The notes: a model not told the origin generated them from the letters alone. A stretch of DNA of 64,000 nt from a bacterium (GCA_021798875.1 JAJZBN010000005.1:1-64000), one strand, 5' to 3'; shown: positions 53,044 through 63,738, counted from the stretch's first letter. Program-made: numbers and translations.

Positions 53044-53631
53044 ATGAAAAATACGATCGAAAAAAGATTTGCGGAAGCAAGAGCGCTCTTAGAGCTTACT
53101 TCAAATAACGAAGAGATTTTAAATACGGTGGAAGACATATCTAAAACAATTATTTCCGCATACGGTAACGGCGGAAAGGTTTTTATCGCCGGAAACGGCG
53201 GGTCGGCGGCGGACGCCCAGCATATCGCGGCGGAGCTTGTTTCGAGGTTTTATAAAGAAAGAAAAGCTCTCGCGGCGGAAAGCCTTACGGTTAATACGTC
53301 AAATCTCACGGCTATAGCAAACGATTACGATTTTTCGGTAGTTTTTTCCCGTCAGCTCGAAGCAAACGCACGCAAAGGCGACGTCTTCTGGGGAATATCT
53401 ACTTCGGGCAACTCCAAAAATATTTTAACCGCAATAAACACGGCAAAAAATATAGGCATGCAAATAATCGGTTTTACCGGCGGAAACGGCGGAAAAATGG
53501 CCGAACCTGGAATGTGCGGCCATCTTATTAAAATTCCGTCTAAAGATACGCCCAGAATCCAGGAAAACCACATTTTAATTGCCCATATAATATGCGAATT
53601 GGTCGAAAACAGCTTGTTTAACGGGGTTTAA
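53044..53631 (+). CDS. gmhA: Phosphoheptose isomerase
   Basis: Converts sedoheptulose-7-phosphate to the heptose phosphate used for the LPS core, a Gram-negative marker. SIS-fold protein of 195 residues with IAGNGGSAADAQHIAAELVSRF, LTAIANDYDF, WGISTSGNSKNI and the closing RIQENHILIAHIICELVE. It follows the restriction operon by 20 bases on the same strand, but the function is unrelated. Confidence 0.95.
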   Translation: MKNTIEKRFAEARALLELTSNNEEILNTVEDISKTIISAYGNGGKVFIAGNGGSAADAQHIAAELVSRFYKERKALAAESLTVNTSNLTAIANDYDFSVVFSRQLEANARKGDVFWGISTSGNSKNILTAINTAKNIGMQIIGFTGGNGGKMAEPGMCGHLIKIPSKDTPRIQENHILIAHIICELVENSLFNGV

Positions 53632-53666
53632 ACTGGATATCTTAGATAATAATCTAAATTAAACCC
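53624..53666. terminator. Possible bidirectional terminator between gmhA and gajB
   Basis: GGGTTTAA (53624-53631) pairs with TTAAACCC (53659-53666), and inside it TTAGAT (53642-53647) pairs with ATCTAA (53652-53657). The structure spans the stop codons of two convergent genes. There is no long T-run, so termination is plausible but not assured. Confidence 0.4.
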
Positions 53667-55579
53667 ATTTCATTCAAAAATTGCGAAGGATCTTCACGTT
53701 TTTTTTGTCCGCTATAAGTAATCCTATGCTTAGAACAACTTATAAATAATTTTTTTTTCGTCCTTGTTAATGCAACATAACAATTTCTTCTTTCTTCTTC
53801 AAGCATTCTAACAGATATGTCGTCATTTTTTAACGACCTGTAATCCGGCCATATTCCTTGATTTAATGAAACGATAAAAACATAATCAAATTCAAGTCCT
53901 TTAGAGGCATGACCTGTTAGTATTGCAACACCTTTTCCTCCGTTTTTTGAACTTAATGCAAGAAAATTTAAAAAATCGCGTAGATTATTGGAATAATACC
54001 CTTCCTTGACAAATCTGTCGTATACATTATCTATAAACTCTTTATCCTTTCTGAAGTTATCTTCATTTAAATCTTCTATAGATGAAAAAAATTCGCTTAA
54101 TTTATCGAAATACTCCTTATATTTTTTCTTCTCTTGGATAAACTCGGATAATATAGCGTAAATTTTATTATCCTTATTTCTATCAATGGTGTTTAATATT
54201 GCTTCTAAAAGACTATAACCGATATTTTTATCTTGTATTTCCTGATAATTGAAATTTAAAAACTCGCATATCTTAAAATAAGCCGTTTTATCATTTTCAT
54301 TAGAAATTAGTTTAAGTAAATTAATAATAAAATTCATTTCTCTGGTTGCTATTTTTTCCTGAAGCATTGGAACAAAATGAGGAATATTGGCTTCGTTCAA
54401 TTTATTATTAATTTCATCCAAAATGTATTTATTTCTTCCTATAACGCATATTAAATTATCCCTGCCGATATCGTTGTTTTTATCGGCTATCAAACTAACA
54501 ATTTTTTCTTTTACGAATCCGGCTTCTTCCGCTTGAGAATCAAATTCGTTAAACTCAAAAGAATCTTCATCTGAAATATCGTTACCTGAACATATAGGTT
54601 TTTTATTCTCTATTCTTATATTGTTATTTGCAATAAGTTTATTTGCAAGTTCTACAACTTTGGAAGGACATCTGAAACTTTCGTTAACCTGTAAAATTTT
54701 CATATCGTATTTTTTACGGAGTTCCAAAAGATATTCAAATTTTGCATCGTTCCATTCATATAATAACTGATCTTCGTCGGCAACTATAAACAAATTTTTA
54801 TAATTGTCCCCACAGATTATCTTTATCAATTCAAATTGCGCCCTATTTGTGTCCTGCCCCTCGTCTATCATAATATATTTATAAATTTGCCTTACATGCT
54901 CAATGATAAATTTTTTATGAAAAAGTTTATATGCTTTCAGTATAAGATCGGAAAAATCAAGTATATTAAGTTCTTTTAGAGTTTTTTCATATAATTTAAA
55001 AATTAATTTAAAATCATCCGAATAATTTTCTGTAATTTTACCGGTATTTATAGATTCCGAATCTATAAGTCTATTTTTTAATTTTATAAAAGCATAGTAA
55101 AAAGAAGGTATAGTGTTTTTTATAATATCGGCATTATAATATTTATCCAAAAGTACTGTAGGTTTATTTTCTCCTTTTCTTTCTTTATCGATTTCAATCT
55201 CAAGCGCATCCTCCAGCAAAGTTATTAAATCTTCGTTGTTATCGTATATTGTAAAATCGTTGCCGACGCCTATATGCTCTCCATATGAGATTAGCATATC
55301 ATAACAAAAACCGTGAAACGTTCCTATAAATGTTCTGTGGACTTCGTTTCCTACAAATTTTTCAACCCTATTTCTCATTTCTTTAGCAGCTTTGTTTGTA
55401 AAAGTAAGCGCTAATATTTTAAATCTTTCATTAATGCTATTACTCAATATATAGGCTATCTTACTGGTTAATACTAAGGTTTTACCAGCACCTGGACCGG
55501 CTAATACTAATAACGGTCTTTCATCATAAGTTATAGCTTCTTTCTGTGACTCCGAAAGCCCCTTTAATATGTCATCCAT
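53654..55579 (-). CDS. gajB: UvrD/Rep-type helicase, Gabija GajB-like
   Basis: Superfamily 1 helicase of 641 residues: Walker A LAGPGAGKT near residue 27, TFTNKAAKEMRNRV, GTFHGFCYDM, Walker B region MIDEGQDTNRAQFELI, VADEDQLLYEWNDA, and the C-terminal LTGHASKGLEFDYVFI and RRNCYVALTRTKK. Immediate linkage (45 bases) to an OLD-family ATPase with TOPRIM motifs identifies a Gabija defence pair, in which GajB acts with the GajA endonuclease. It is longer than the ~494-residue reference protein. This half of the pair looks intact. Confidence 0.85.
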   Translation of the reverse strand: MDDILKGLSESQKEAITYDERPLLVLAGPGAGKTLVLTSKIAYILSNSINERFKILALTFTNKAAKEMRNRVEKFVGNEVHRTFIGTFHGFCYDMLISYGEHIGVGNDFTIYDNNEDLITLLEDALEIEIDKERKGENKPTVLLDKYYNADIIKNTIPSFYYAFIKLKNRLIDSESINTGKITENYSDDFKLIFKLYEKTLKELNILDFSDLILKAYKLFHKKFIIEHVRQIYKYIMIDEGQDTNRAQFELIKIICGDNYKNLFIVADEDQLLYEWNDAKFEYLLELRKKYDMKILQVNESFRCPSKVVELANKLIANNNIRIENKKPICSGNDISDEDSFEFNEFDSQAEEAGFVKEKIVSLIADKNNDIGRDNLICVIGRNKYILDEINNKLNEANIPHFVPMLQEKIATREMNFIINLLKLISNENDKTAYFKICEFLNFNYQEIQDKNIGYSLLEAILNTIDRNKDNKIYAILSEFIQEKKKYKEYFDKLSEFFSSIEDLNEDNFRKDKEFIDNVYDRFVKEGYYSNNLRDFLNFLALSSKNGGKGVAILTGHASKGLEFDYVFIVSLNQGIWPDYRSLKNDDISVRMLEEERRNCYVALTRTKKKLFISCSKHRITYSGQKKREDPSQFLNEMGLI

Positions 55580-55624
55580 AGTTTTAAGTTATTATTATAT
55601 TTAAAATTAATATTGATTTATCTT

Positions 55625-57477
55625 TTATTCAGATTCTAATTTTATTTTATTAAAAAGCTCAATGATTTTATCAGGTATTTCTAAATTATTTTTTATAACG
55701 TGATCAGCCAAGTGATACGCAAACTCCGGTTTACCTTTAGAATCGATAAAACAATTTAAAGTAAAATCTTCTTCTTTATCGCTATATTTTTCATTTTCTA
55801 TTTTGTTATTTAACCATAAGTCATAATTCTTTTTGGAAAATTTTTCATATATAATTTCTTTTATTTTTTCTACGCCATAAAAAGAAATATAATACTTCTC
55901 GAAATCAAAATTATCCGGAAGAAAAATTATGCTGTTTTTCTCAGATTCATAATCTCCATAACCACAATTCGTAAGCGTATTATCAATTTGTTCTTTGGTG
56001 TCCTTTTCTGCATCCGAAAAAATCACCCATTTTAATCCGAGCGATTCTTTGTTGGAAATCTTCAGAAACGGACTATAGGTTTGCCCATCACATGATATTA
56101 CCGAAACGCCTAACCTACCAAATATTCTTTTATCTTTAAAATAATATGGCGCAATCTTTTCTATAAAAATCTTTTCGCTATCGCCTTCGCAAAGAATGAA
56201 AACGGAGGAAAATAATAGATCTGGATTTTTAAATTGAATATATCTTTTTATCATTATTTCTTCATCGTCAGTAAAAAATTTATTATTTTCATAAGCCTTT
56301 TTAGTAAGATTTGGTCTATAATTGAATGATGATTTGTAATACGGTACTCTTTTAATATCTGAAATACCGCCGTTAAGATTAAAAATAACATAATTATAAA
56401 TTTCGGATTGTTCAACTAAATATGGAGAGTGGGTTGAAATTATTTTCTGCCCCTTGATTTCTAATATCTCATGAAATAAAGATTTTTGTAAATGCGGATG
56501 AAGGTGCGCTTCCGGTTCTTCAATGCCTATTATAGGCGTAACATCTTTATTTTTCAAATAATTAGGCAGAATTATTTCTATGTACGCTTTAAAAATAAGC
56601 AGATACATAATATTCTGAATTCCTTAGCCGTGTTCTGAAATAGATATAGTTAAATTAGAATCTGGATTCTTTAAATAAATATCCAAATTTTCAAATAACT
56701 CCCATGTATTTTGTGGAAATGCATTTAAAAAAACAACATCGGATGATTTATTGGATATTTTTATATTATTTTTTATTTCTTTAAGGTTATCCAGCAACAT
56801 TTTAAAAGATTGATTATTGCTAAAATCTAAATTATGTATCTTATCCAACAAATCTTTTAATTCTATATTTTCTTCTTCTTTAAATTCGTTATTTAAATGA
56901 TTTTTTATTTTTCCCCAGAAAGATGTTTTAATAGAAAGTTCTTTTTTTATATCTCTGAGGGATTGAAGGTAAAAAATGGAACAAAAGTTGAATGTTTATA
57001 TGTAAAATCCGATGTTTGCGTTTTTTTAAATCTATTATTGCTTTTATCTACAAAATATCTATATTCTTTAAATTTGTTTTCAAACTCGTCAAAAGCGCAT
57101 TCATAGCAAATCCTAAAATATCTAAGCGGAACATCGCTGACGTCTTTTGTTAAATCTGATTCTTCTGTATTGAATAGTATGAATGTGCCGAATTCCTGAA
57201 TCACGCTTTCCGGAAATTTATCATCATTTCTTTCCGCGAATTCAGGTATAATTTTTATAGGTTCAGACTTTTTAGGATCACTACTGTTTGCATCGGCAAA
57301 AAAATCATTTTCGGTATAATATTGCCTATTGAAACCGATAACTAAATTGACCGCCTGCAAAAAAGAAGTTTTACCGGAATTATTAGGCCCGACAAGTAAA
57401 TTGTAATCCTTTGATAAGTTTACTTTAGTTTCTTTATGTCCTCTAAAATTGTAAATCTCTATTTTACTTATATTCAT
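55625..57477 (-). pseudogene. gajA: GajA-like OLD-family ATPase/TOPRIM nuclease, broken
   Basis: Three readable pieces make one protein. 57477-56947 holds the ATPase start (FRGHKETKVNL, Walker A GPNNSGKTS). A change of frame in the T6 run near 56975 is needed to continue as FYLQSLRDIKKELS. That frame runs to 56626, where an in-frame TAA interrupts EHG*GIQNIMYLLIFKAYIE. The same frame then continues to 55625 with IEEPEAHLHPHLQ (Walker B) and TOPRIM motifs ILCEGDSEKIFIEK and FSDAEKD. The restored length is ~615 residues. One frameshift and one nonsense codon make it a likely pseudogene, unless the sequence is in error. Confidence 0.8.
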
Positions 57478-57501
57478 TTATCGGCTCCATAATATTTCAA
57501 T

Positions 57502-57999
57502 TCATTTGAGTTTATTAAAACTTAGATTTAACCTTGTGCTCAAAACATATTTTTTGGGAATAGTTATAATAGAAAAATTTTGACTTTTTTGTTTGTTATC
57601 TTGAATCGCAATGTTATTATTTATCCTGACGACATAATTAGAGCCTAAATTTAGCAATACAAAAAATTTGCAAATAGTAGATTTTGTACCAATATAACAA
57701 TATTGGAAGGAAGTATTAGCAATGCTTCTTACCAATTTGATTTGATTATTCTTTGTATTTATCTTTTTTAAACTGTTCAGATATTTTTTAAATAAGATTT
57801 TATTCAATTTTATGGTAGAAAGTTTTTTTATATTGATTTTTTTATATTTTTTTGGCAGAACTAATTTGTAGAACTTAAGTCTCTCATTTTTTTTATATAA
57901 ATATTCAGCTAAATAATATTTTTTATTTTTGCTTAAATTCGTTAATCGAAAATCGCATTCATAATTTGATTGTTTTTTATTGTTGGCTTCAGATTTAAT
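57502..57999 (-). pseudogene. C-terminal continuation of the 7-TM protein after an in-frame TAA
   Basis: From the codon after the stop at 58002-58000 the same frame stays open for 165 codons to 57502. The sequence is basic (ECDFRLTNLSKNKKYYLAEYLY, later KKYVLSTRLNLSFNKLK) and has no start codon with a ribosome site at its head; a TTG at 57807 would be the first initiator. I read it as the tail of the upstream membrane protein cut off by a nonsense codon. It ends 24 bases before gajA. Confidence 0.5.
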
Positions 58000-59562
58000 T
58001 TATCTGCAATTTAATTCGTTTAATATAATCAGATCAGAATTTAAAAAATCTTTTCGTTTAATTTTTTCAAAGTAATTGTTGTTAATTACTAATTGAGAAT
58101 AATACGAGCCAATATGAACTTCTTTAAAAGTATTATTCAAAAAAGTATTGAAATTAAAAACTTTTAATAAAGACAATATGTATACAATGGAAATTGAGCC
58201 TACACCTATACTTATTATAAAAGTTTTAAAAAACTCTGAGTATATGTCCTTATTATATTTTTTTCGTTTATCTATAATGTATTTCCCTATAATTATATTC
58301 ATTGAGATAATAATAAAAGTAAAGATAGTTATATATAAAGACAACCATCCTATACTCTTACAAGAAAATATACTTCCAATGTTTATATGATTTTTACTTA
58401 CAAACGTATCAAAGGTTAAACTTATAATTAATAATATTATTAAGAAAAAAATACCATCTGTAAAAAATATATAAATATTTTTGTACCATGGTTTTTTCCA
58501 TATATTAAAATTTTTATTAAATGTTAATTTTGATATTACTGCTGGAATAAGATAGTTTTTAAATAAAGGATATATTATAAAAATTATAAATAAGATGATT
58601 AGTGGCAATATCACATTGCGCTCAGAAAAAGAAAACAATCTATCAAAACTGAGCATAAATAATATTGAGAAAAATATTAATGCAGTTCCTAAATTGATAA
58701 AATATATCGCTATATAATTTTCTTCTTTTATTGATTTAATTCTTAATTCATCATCTATAAGAAAATTATATAAAGGATAATAAAGTATAATTATAAAAGC
58801 AAATACAAGAAGCAAAGAGATTGAAAGCCCTAATGTCACTCCTAAGAAAGATAAGTCGTTTGCATTATTTGGAAACGGAATTTTATTTACATACAGATAT
58901 AATCCGAGCCAAACAACCCCTCCAATAAATGCTAAATATATTGCTTCTTTTTTAGAAATTGTTTTTATTATATTAGCTATAAAATTAAAAAATATCTCTG
59001 ACCCTTCATGTTTCAACACATTATTAACATTAAAGAAATTTTCGATCGTTTCATCGAGACTATTAAAATTCAAATATGTCTCGCATATATATGATTTACT
59101 TAAATCAATCAAATCGCAGTCTTTTATATTTTCACCGCAATCGGAAAAATAACCTAAATCTTTTAATAAAAATAGAGCATAAACAATTTCATGTTTGGAT
59201 ATATTTAAATCATTGGATAAGTCTGCAACTTTTAATTTTAAATCTTGAGCTTTTTCTATATTAAAATTTTCTTTAATTTTTTTCTGAATATGATATACAA
59301 TTGATTTTATATTTTTAAATATATCGTCTTCTGGCGCAATTAACCGCAAACCCAATAAAGTTATATGATTATCTTTAAACAACAGCTTGTTAATTTTTGA
59401 TTTGTCAAAACCTTTTGATTTCAATGCATCTATGTCGTCTTTTTTAATAATTCTTATATTTTCAAAATCATCTCGGTTATAACTATTAATTCTCAAAAGA
59501 ATCTTTTCCAGCCAAAATTTTTCGTATTCTGAAATATTAATCTTTGTAAATTTGAATTCCAT
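58000..59562 (-). CDS. Seven-TM protein with soluble N-terminal domain, next to Gabija
   Basis: The 520-residue product has a soluble part of ~200 residues (starting FTKINISEYEKFWLEKILLRINSYN), with a winged-helix-like stretch LKVADLSNDLNISKHEIVYALFLLKDLGYF near residues 110-140. About seven membrane helices follow between residues ~210 and ~485. No family is recognised. It heads a minus-strand set with gajA and gajB (24-base spacing after its tail), so it may be a defence accessory. Codon use and AT-richness fit the Gabija genes. The frame is interrupted by TAA at 58002-58000 and then continues. Confidence 0.6.
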   Translation of the reverse strand: MEFKFTKINISEYEKFWLEKILLRINSYNRDDFENIRIIKKDDIDALKSKGFDKSKINKLLFKDNHITLLGLRLIAPEDDIFKNIKSIVYHIQKKIKENFNIEKAQDLKLKVADLSNDLNISKHEIVYALFLLKDLGYFSDCGENIKDCDLIDLSKSYICETYLNFNSLDETIENFFNVNNVLKHEGSEIFFNFIANIIKTISKKEAIYLAFIGGVVWLGLYLYVNKIPFPNNANDLSFLGVTLGLSISLLLVFAFIIILYYPLYNFLIDDELRIKSIKEENYIAIYFINLGTALIFFSILFMLSFDRLFSFSERNVILPLIILFIIFIIYPLFKNYLIPAVISKLTFNKNFNIWKKPWYKNIYIFFTDGIFFLIILLIISLTFDTFVSKNHINIGSIFSCKSIGWLSLYITIFTFIIISMNIIIGKYIIDKRKKYNKDIYSEFFKTFIISIGVGSISIVYILSLLKVFNFNTFLNNTFKEVHIGSYYSQLVINNNYFEKIKRKDFLNSDLIILNELNCR

Positions 59563-59714
59563 AAAATAAAATTTTATAATTTAATTTATTTAATTTATTA
59601 TATAATACCACATAAATATTAAAAAAATAACAGCATCAATACTTACGGCTATTTTAAAATTCAAAATGAATATCAATGCAGATAGAAAATTTTTTTTAAA
59701 TAGTAATGCCCTAA

Positions 59715-61238
59715 TCACTGCGTTCTTGCATCAAACAGAGACGAATAAAGTTTCATCGCATACATATCCGTCATGCCGCTTATATAATCTGCGCACATCA
59801 CTTTAAAAGCGGGATTGCCGCTGCCGTCCTTTCCGAAAGAATCGTAAAATCCGAACTCGTAAAGTTCCTGAAAGTCGTCTGGATAAAGTTTGATATTGTT
59901 AATATCTGAAAAAACGGAAAAAAGCTTTCTGACGATATTTTCAGCCTTATACCTGTTTAAAAGAATTTCCCTGTTTTCCATAACGAGCCTGTAAGAAATC
60001 TGTTTGAGGGCGCTTATTTCCAAATCTACTCCGTTTTTCCATATCAAGCCGAATTTATATGAATCGTCGTTATAATCCAAAGGCATATCAAGTAAAAAAT
60101 TATCCGATTTAGATTTTAATTTTTTAACTGCGTCTTTTCTTTCTTCTAAATCTATATTTAAAATAAACTTTGAAATATAGTTGGAAAAGAACTCTTTAAG
60201 GTCGGTCTTGACTTTTATGTGATGCATAGTTTGGTCTTTTGATTCGTATTTATCGGCTGTTTCGTCTTGCATGATATAGTCTTTGCCGAAATCCGTCCGT
60301 CTTTCAAATCCGTCGTTTTCCGGAATGTTAAAAATATTCCTTAATTTAAAAAAGAAATCGTCGACCCGTTCGGTCATCGTATTAATAGTATCGATTGAAT
60401 CTTTTGTAAAACGCCCGCTTTCTTTAAGATATTTATTTACTTTAAAGCGGCCGCCTATGTCTATCAGCTTAGATTCTACTCCGTCTTCTATATCGTGCGT
60501 AGCGTAAGCTATATCGTCTGCGGCGTTTAATATCTGGCATTCCAAACACCTTGAAAATTCAAAAAATTTATTTTTGGAGGTTTTATTTTTTTTATCGTTA
60601 AAAAATGCCGAATATTTATTTAAATAATTTACAAAATCCATTCCATGAAGTTTTTCGAGTATAAATATATCGCCGTCGTAAATAAAATGCTTTTCTTTAT
60701 CGGACATGGAATACGGCATCTTATATTTTAAAATTCCGTCTATGGTCTTAAGGGAAGGATTAATACCGTATATTTTATTGTTTTTGGAATCGTAGAATTT
60801 TTTTTCCAAAAAATTAAGAATCCTTATGTTTTGGGCATTAGCCTCGAATCCAAGTTTCCCGTCCGTAGCTTTCTTTAATTCCTCGTTTATAATATATTCG
60901 CCGAGGTGGCCGAAAGGCGGATGTCCTATATCGTGAGCTAAAGAAACAGCTTCGATAAGGTCTAAATCTATACTTAAGCCGTATTTTTTATTTAAAATAG
61001 ATGTTACTGCTCTTGCTATTTGCGATACTTCTAGGGAATGGGTAAGTCTCGTCCTGTAATAATCTAAGGTAAAAACTCCGAAAACCTGGGTTTTATTCCT
61101 CATCCTCCTAAATGCGCTGGAATGAATTATCCTGTCTCTGTCTATTTGAAAAGGAGACCTTACCCCTTTTTCCTTTTTTTCCTTATCGGCATATCCGTAA
61201 TCGAATACTCTTTCTTCTATTCTCCTTTCTTCTGACAT
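59715..61238 (-). CDS. dgt: dGTPase-family dNTP triphosphohydrolase
   Basis: An HD-domain enzyme that removes triphosphate from dGTP or other dNTPs. The family block SAFRRMRNKTQVF-x-x-x-x-x-D-x-x-RTRLTHSLEVSQIAR is near residues 37-70, and the HD metal site is in SLAHDIGHPPFGHLGE. The second catalytic region NAADDIAYATHDIEDG is present. About 507 residues. The ATG at 61238 follows GGAGG by ten bases. Such enzymes control dNTP pools and some act against phage; here it lies upstream of the Gabija block but may simply be a core gene. Confidence 0.9.
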   Translation of the reverse strand: MSEERRIEERVFDYGYADKEKKEKGVRSPFQIDRDRIIHSSAFRRMRNKTQVFGVFTLDYYRTRLTHSLEVSQIARAVTSILNKKYGLSIDLDLIEAVSLAHDIGHPPFGHLGEYIINEELKKATDGKLGFEANAQNIRILNFLEKKFYDSKNNKIYGINPSLKTIDGILKYKMPYSMSDKEKHFIYDGDIFILEKLHGMDFVNYLNKYSAFFNDKKNKTSKNKFFEFSRCLECQILNAADDIAYATHDIEDGVESKLIDIGGRFKVNKYLKESGRFTKDSIDTINTMTERVDDFFFKLRNIFNIPENDGFERRTDFGKDYIMQDETADKYESKDQTMHHIKVKTDLKEFFSNYISKFILNIDLEERKDAVKKLKSKSDNFLLDMPLDYNDDSYKFGLIWKNGVDLEISALKQISYRLVMENREILLNRYKAENIVRKLFSVFSDINNIKLYPDDFQELYEFGFYDSFGKDGSGNPAFKVMCADYISGMTDMYAMKLYSSLFDARTQ

Positions 61239-61389
61239 CAAGAGCCGCCTCCGCTAAAAATTAAAATTACTATAATAAATAAATCAATCCGGCAGTCTGT
61301 TTTACCGGCATTTTTTAATCTTGCATTTATATTTAATTAAATATATACTATTCACACATTTTTGACAAATAATATCGGAGGTACCGCTT

Positions 61390-61869
61390 ATGAAAAATAC
61401 GAATAAAGAAAATATAGACGAACAATCGTTTTCAAAAGCCGAAATAGAATCGGCAAAAAAAGTACTAATAAAAATGAAAAAAGATATTTTTAAGGAAATA
61501 GACGCAGGCATTAAAGAAGGTTCGTCTAAAGATTCAACCGAATACCGCGGCGACAATTACGACATCGCTTCCAATGAAAGAGACCGTGAACTTATGTATA
61601 TGCTTGGAGACAGAGAAAGAAAAAAAGTGAGGGAAATAGACAATGCGCTTTTGAAAATTAAAGAAGGGACTTACGGGGTATGCGACGAATGCGGAGAACC
61701 TATTTCTAAAAAAAGATTAAAAATCATACCTTATTCCAACTTATGCATAAACTGCCAGTCTAAGGCGGAAGAAGAAGAAAAGAAACAGTTAAGCGAAGAT
61801 TATATCGACCACTTAAATACGCTTTCTTTAATAAATGACGACGACGGATTTAAAGATTCCGACGAGTAG
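61390..61869 (+). CDS. DksA/TraR-family zinc-finger protein
   Basis: A 159-residue protein with a helical coiled-coil first half and a C-terminal C4 zinc finger: CDECGEPISKKRLKIIPYSNLCINCQSKAE. A GTYGVCDECG entry is typical. DksA-type proteins bind RNA polymerase through the secondary channel and adjust transcription with ppGpp. The acidic tip residues cannot be confidently placed, so it might be a DksA paralog. GGAGG precedes the ATG by eight bases. Its 3' end overlaps the convergent ABC ATPase gene by 20 bases. Confidence 0.85.
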   Translation: MKNTNKENIDEQSFSKAEIESAKKVLIKMKKDIFKEIDAGIKEGSSKDSTEYRGDNYDIASNERDRELMYMLGDRERKKVREIDNALLKIKEGTYGVCDECGEPISKKRLKIIPYSNLCINCQSKAEEEEKKQLSEDYIDHLNTLSLINDDDGFKDSDE

Positions 61870-62662
61870 ATGTTAAAAAAGACATAGATTCAAGAAGAGA
61901 TCTAGAATAAGGATGCGACGGATTTTTAAAAAAATCGTCCGTTTCGGCAATCTCCATTATTTTTCCGCCATACATTACGCATACTCTGTCCGCAATGTGC
62001 CTGACCAATTTTAAATCGTGGGTAATAAATATATAGCTCATACCGGTTTCGTTTTTTAAATCCATAAGCAGATTTAAAATCTGAGCGGAAACCGAAACGT
62101 CAAGGGCAGAAACAGGCTCATCGAGTATAAGCAGTTCGGGACGAACCGACAAGCATCTTGCTATTCCCACTCTCTGCCTCTGTCCGCCGGAAAGCATATG
62201 CGGATAGTTTAAAGCCGTCGTTTCCGGCAATCCGACTATTTTAAGCTGTTCTAAGGCAAATTCCATTCTGTCTTTCTTTTTGTTCTTTATAATACCGTTT
62301 CTGACCGCGGGATAAGATATTATTTTATATATCTTCTTTTTTGGATTTAACGACGAATATGGATCTTGAAAAAGTATCTGTATCTTTTTCCTGAAATCTT
62401 TTTTTTTATTTTTATAATCCAGAAGTTCGCCTTTAAAATATATCTCGCCGGATGTTTTTTCCGTCAAGCCTAAAATCAACTTGGAAAGGGTCGATTTTCC
62501 GCATCCCGTTTCTCCTACTACTGCAAATACTTCATTTTTATACACCTCAAAAGAAACGCCGTCAACCGCTTTTATCACGTTCTTTTTTATATCGAATAAC
62601 GTTTTATAATACTTGTAATGTTTAGAAACGTCGGAAACCGATAAAATTACGTTATTTTCCAT
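61850..62662 (-). CDS. Oligopeptide/dipeptide ABC transporter ATPase (OppF/DppF-like)
   Basis: A 270-residue ATPase with Walker A GETGCGKST, Q-loop ILFQDPYSSLNPKKK, signature LSGGQRQRVGIAR, Walker B LLILDEPVSALD and ITHDLKLVRHIAD. The Opp/Dpp subfamily is shown by the Q-loop SSLNP and the HPYSRSLL end. It stops just after that point, so the usual ~50-residue C-terminal oligopeptide domain is missing. Works with the adjacent second ATPase; permeases are not in the window. Confidence 0.88.
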   Translation of the reverse strand: MENNVILSVSDVSKHYKYYKTLFDIKKNVIKAVDGVSFEVYKNEVFAVVGETGCGKSTLSKLILGLTEKTSGEIYFKGELLDYKNKKKDFRKKIQILFQDPYSSLNPKKKIYKIISYPAVRNGIIKNKKKDRMEFALEQLKIVGLPETTALNYPHMLSGGQRQRVGIARCLSVRPELLILDEPVSALDVSVSAQILNLLMDLKNETGMSYIFITHDLKLVRHIADRVCVMYGGKIMEIAETDDFFKNPSHPYSRSLLESMSFLTSTRRNL

Positions 62663-62668
62663 ATTTTT

Positions 62669-63697
62669 TTATTTTATGACGGCGTCGGAATTAAATTTTA
62701 CGCATCTTACGTCGCGCCGATATTTTCCTCCATTTTCGGCATCCCTAAAACTTCTTAAAGCTATATCGTTTAAACAGCCGTCGTCTCTCTTAAAACATCT
62801 GGAATAAAATCTGCATTTCCCTTTCTTGAAATCGTCTTTAGTCAAATAACCGCTTATATTAAAAAGCTTCTGCTTGGGAACGTAATCCGGAGAAAGAGAC
62901 GGAATACTTTTTATTAAAGAAACAGTATAAGGATGGGCGGGGTTGTTTATTATGTTTTCGGTATTGCCGGATTCCATTATCTGTCCTGCATAAAATACGT
63001 AAGTCCTGTCCGAAATGCTTCTTGCTACGGTAAGGTCGTGCGTTATAAAAATAATGCCGACGTTTGATTGCTCTTTTATTTCTTTAATTAATTTTAAAAC
63101 CTGAAGCGACGTCGTAACGTCTAAAGCCGTCGTTGGCTCGTCCGCTATCAAAAAACACGGATTAAGCACCATAGCCATAGCTATCATAACTCTCTGGCGC
63201 ATGCCGCCGGAAAGTTCGTACGGATAAGAATTAAATCTTGCAAGCCCGTCTATATTCATATAATTCAAATATTTAACGGCGATATCTTTTGCTTCTTTTT
63301 TTGAAATTTTTTTATGCACTAAAATTGCTTCGGTTATCTGCTCTCCTATTTTCATTACAGGATTTAAAGACGTATTGGGATCCTGAAATATCATAGATAT
63401 AATTTTTCCGCGCACATCCGTTAATTCGTCGGGCTTGAGTTTCAGAATATCCGCCTCGATATTCTGAGATTTACACTTTATTTTAATTTCTCCCGAAACT
63501 ATTCTTGAAACGCCCTGAGGATTAAGTTTTAAAATAGATAAGCCCAAAAAAGATTTGCCGCTGCCGGATTCGCCTACTATAGAAACGACTTCGCCTTCTT
63601 TGACGGATAAAAATAAAGTATCGACTACGTTGATACACTCGTTTTCGTCTTTGCCTGCGCATAATTCTACAGTTAAATTATTTATATCTAAACTCAT
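62669..63697 (-). CDS. Oligopeptide/dipeptide ABC transporter ATPase (OppD/DppD-like)
   Basis: Second ATPase of the pair, with Walker [11 protein letters not shown]-loop [19 protein letters not shown], signature [15 protein letters not shown], Walker [13 protein letters not shown] and the C-terminal Cys-containing oligo_HPY segment [16 protein letters not shown]. The start is placed at the ATG at 63697 ([11 protein letters not shown]), since the longer frame to 63766 would overlap argS and adds unconserved residues. Six bases separate it from the next ATPase gene. Confidence 0.87.
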   Translation of the reverse strand: MSLDINNLTVELCAGKDENECINVVDTLFLSVKEGEVVSIVGESGSGKSFLGLSILKLNPQGVSRIVSGEIKIKCKSQNIEADILKLKPDELTDVRGKIISMIFQDPNTSLNPVMKIGEQITEAILVHKKISKKEAKDIAVKYLNYMNIDGLARFNSYPYELSGGMRQRVMIAMAMVLNPCFLIADEPTTALDVTTSLQVLKLIKEIKEQSNVGIIFITHDLTVARSISDRTYVFYAGQIMESGNTENIINNPAHPYTVSLIKSIPSLSPDYVPKQKLFNISGYLTKDDFKKGKCRFYSRCFKRDDGCLNDIALRSFRDAENGGKYRRDVRCVKFNSDAVIK

Positions 63698-63738
63698 ATA
63701 AAAACCCGTACGAAAATTTATATTTATATTTTTTACTT

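Noticed and set aside
57502-57807. A separate 101-residue gene starting at TTG 57807
   Set aside because: The same frame is open for 64 codons upstream to the stop of the membrane protein, and no ribosome site supports the TTG; a continuation of the membrane gene explains it better.
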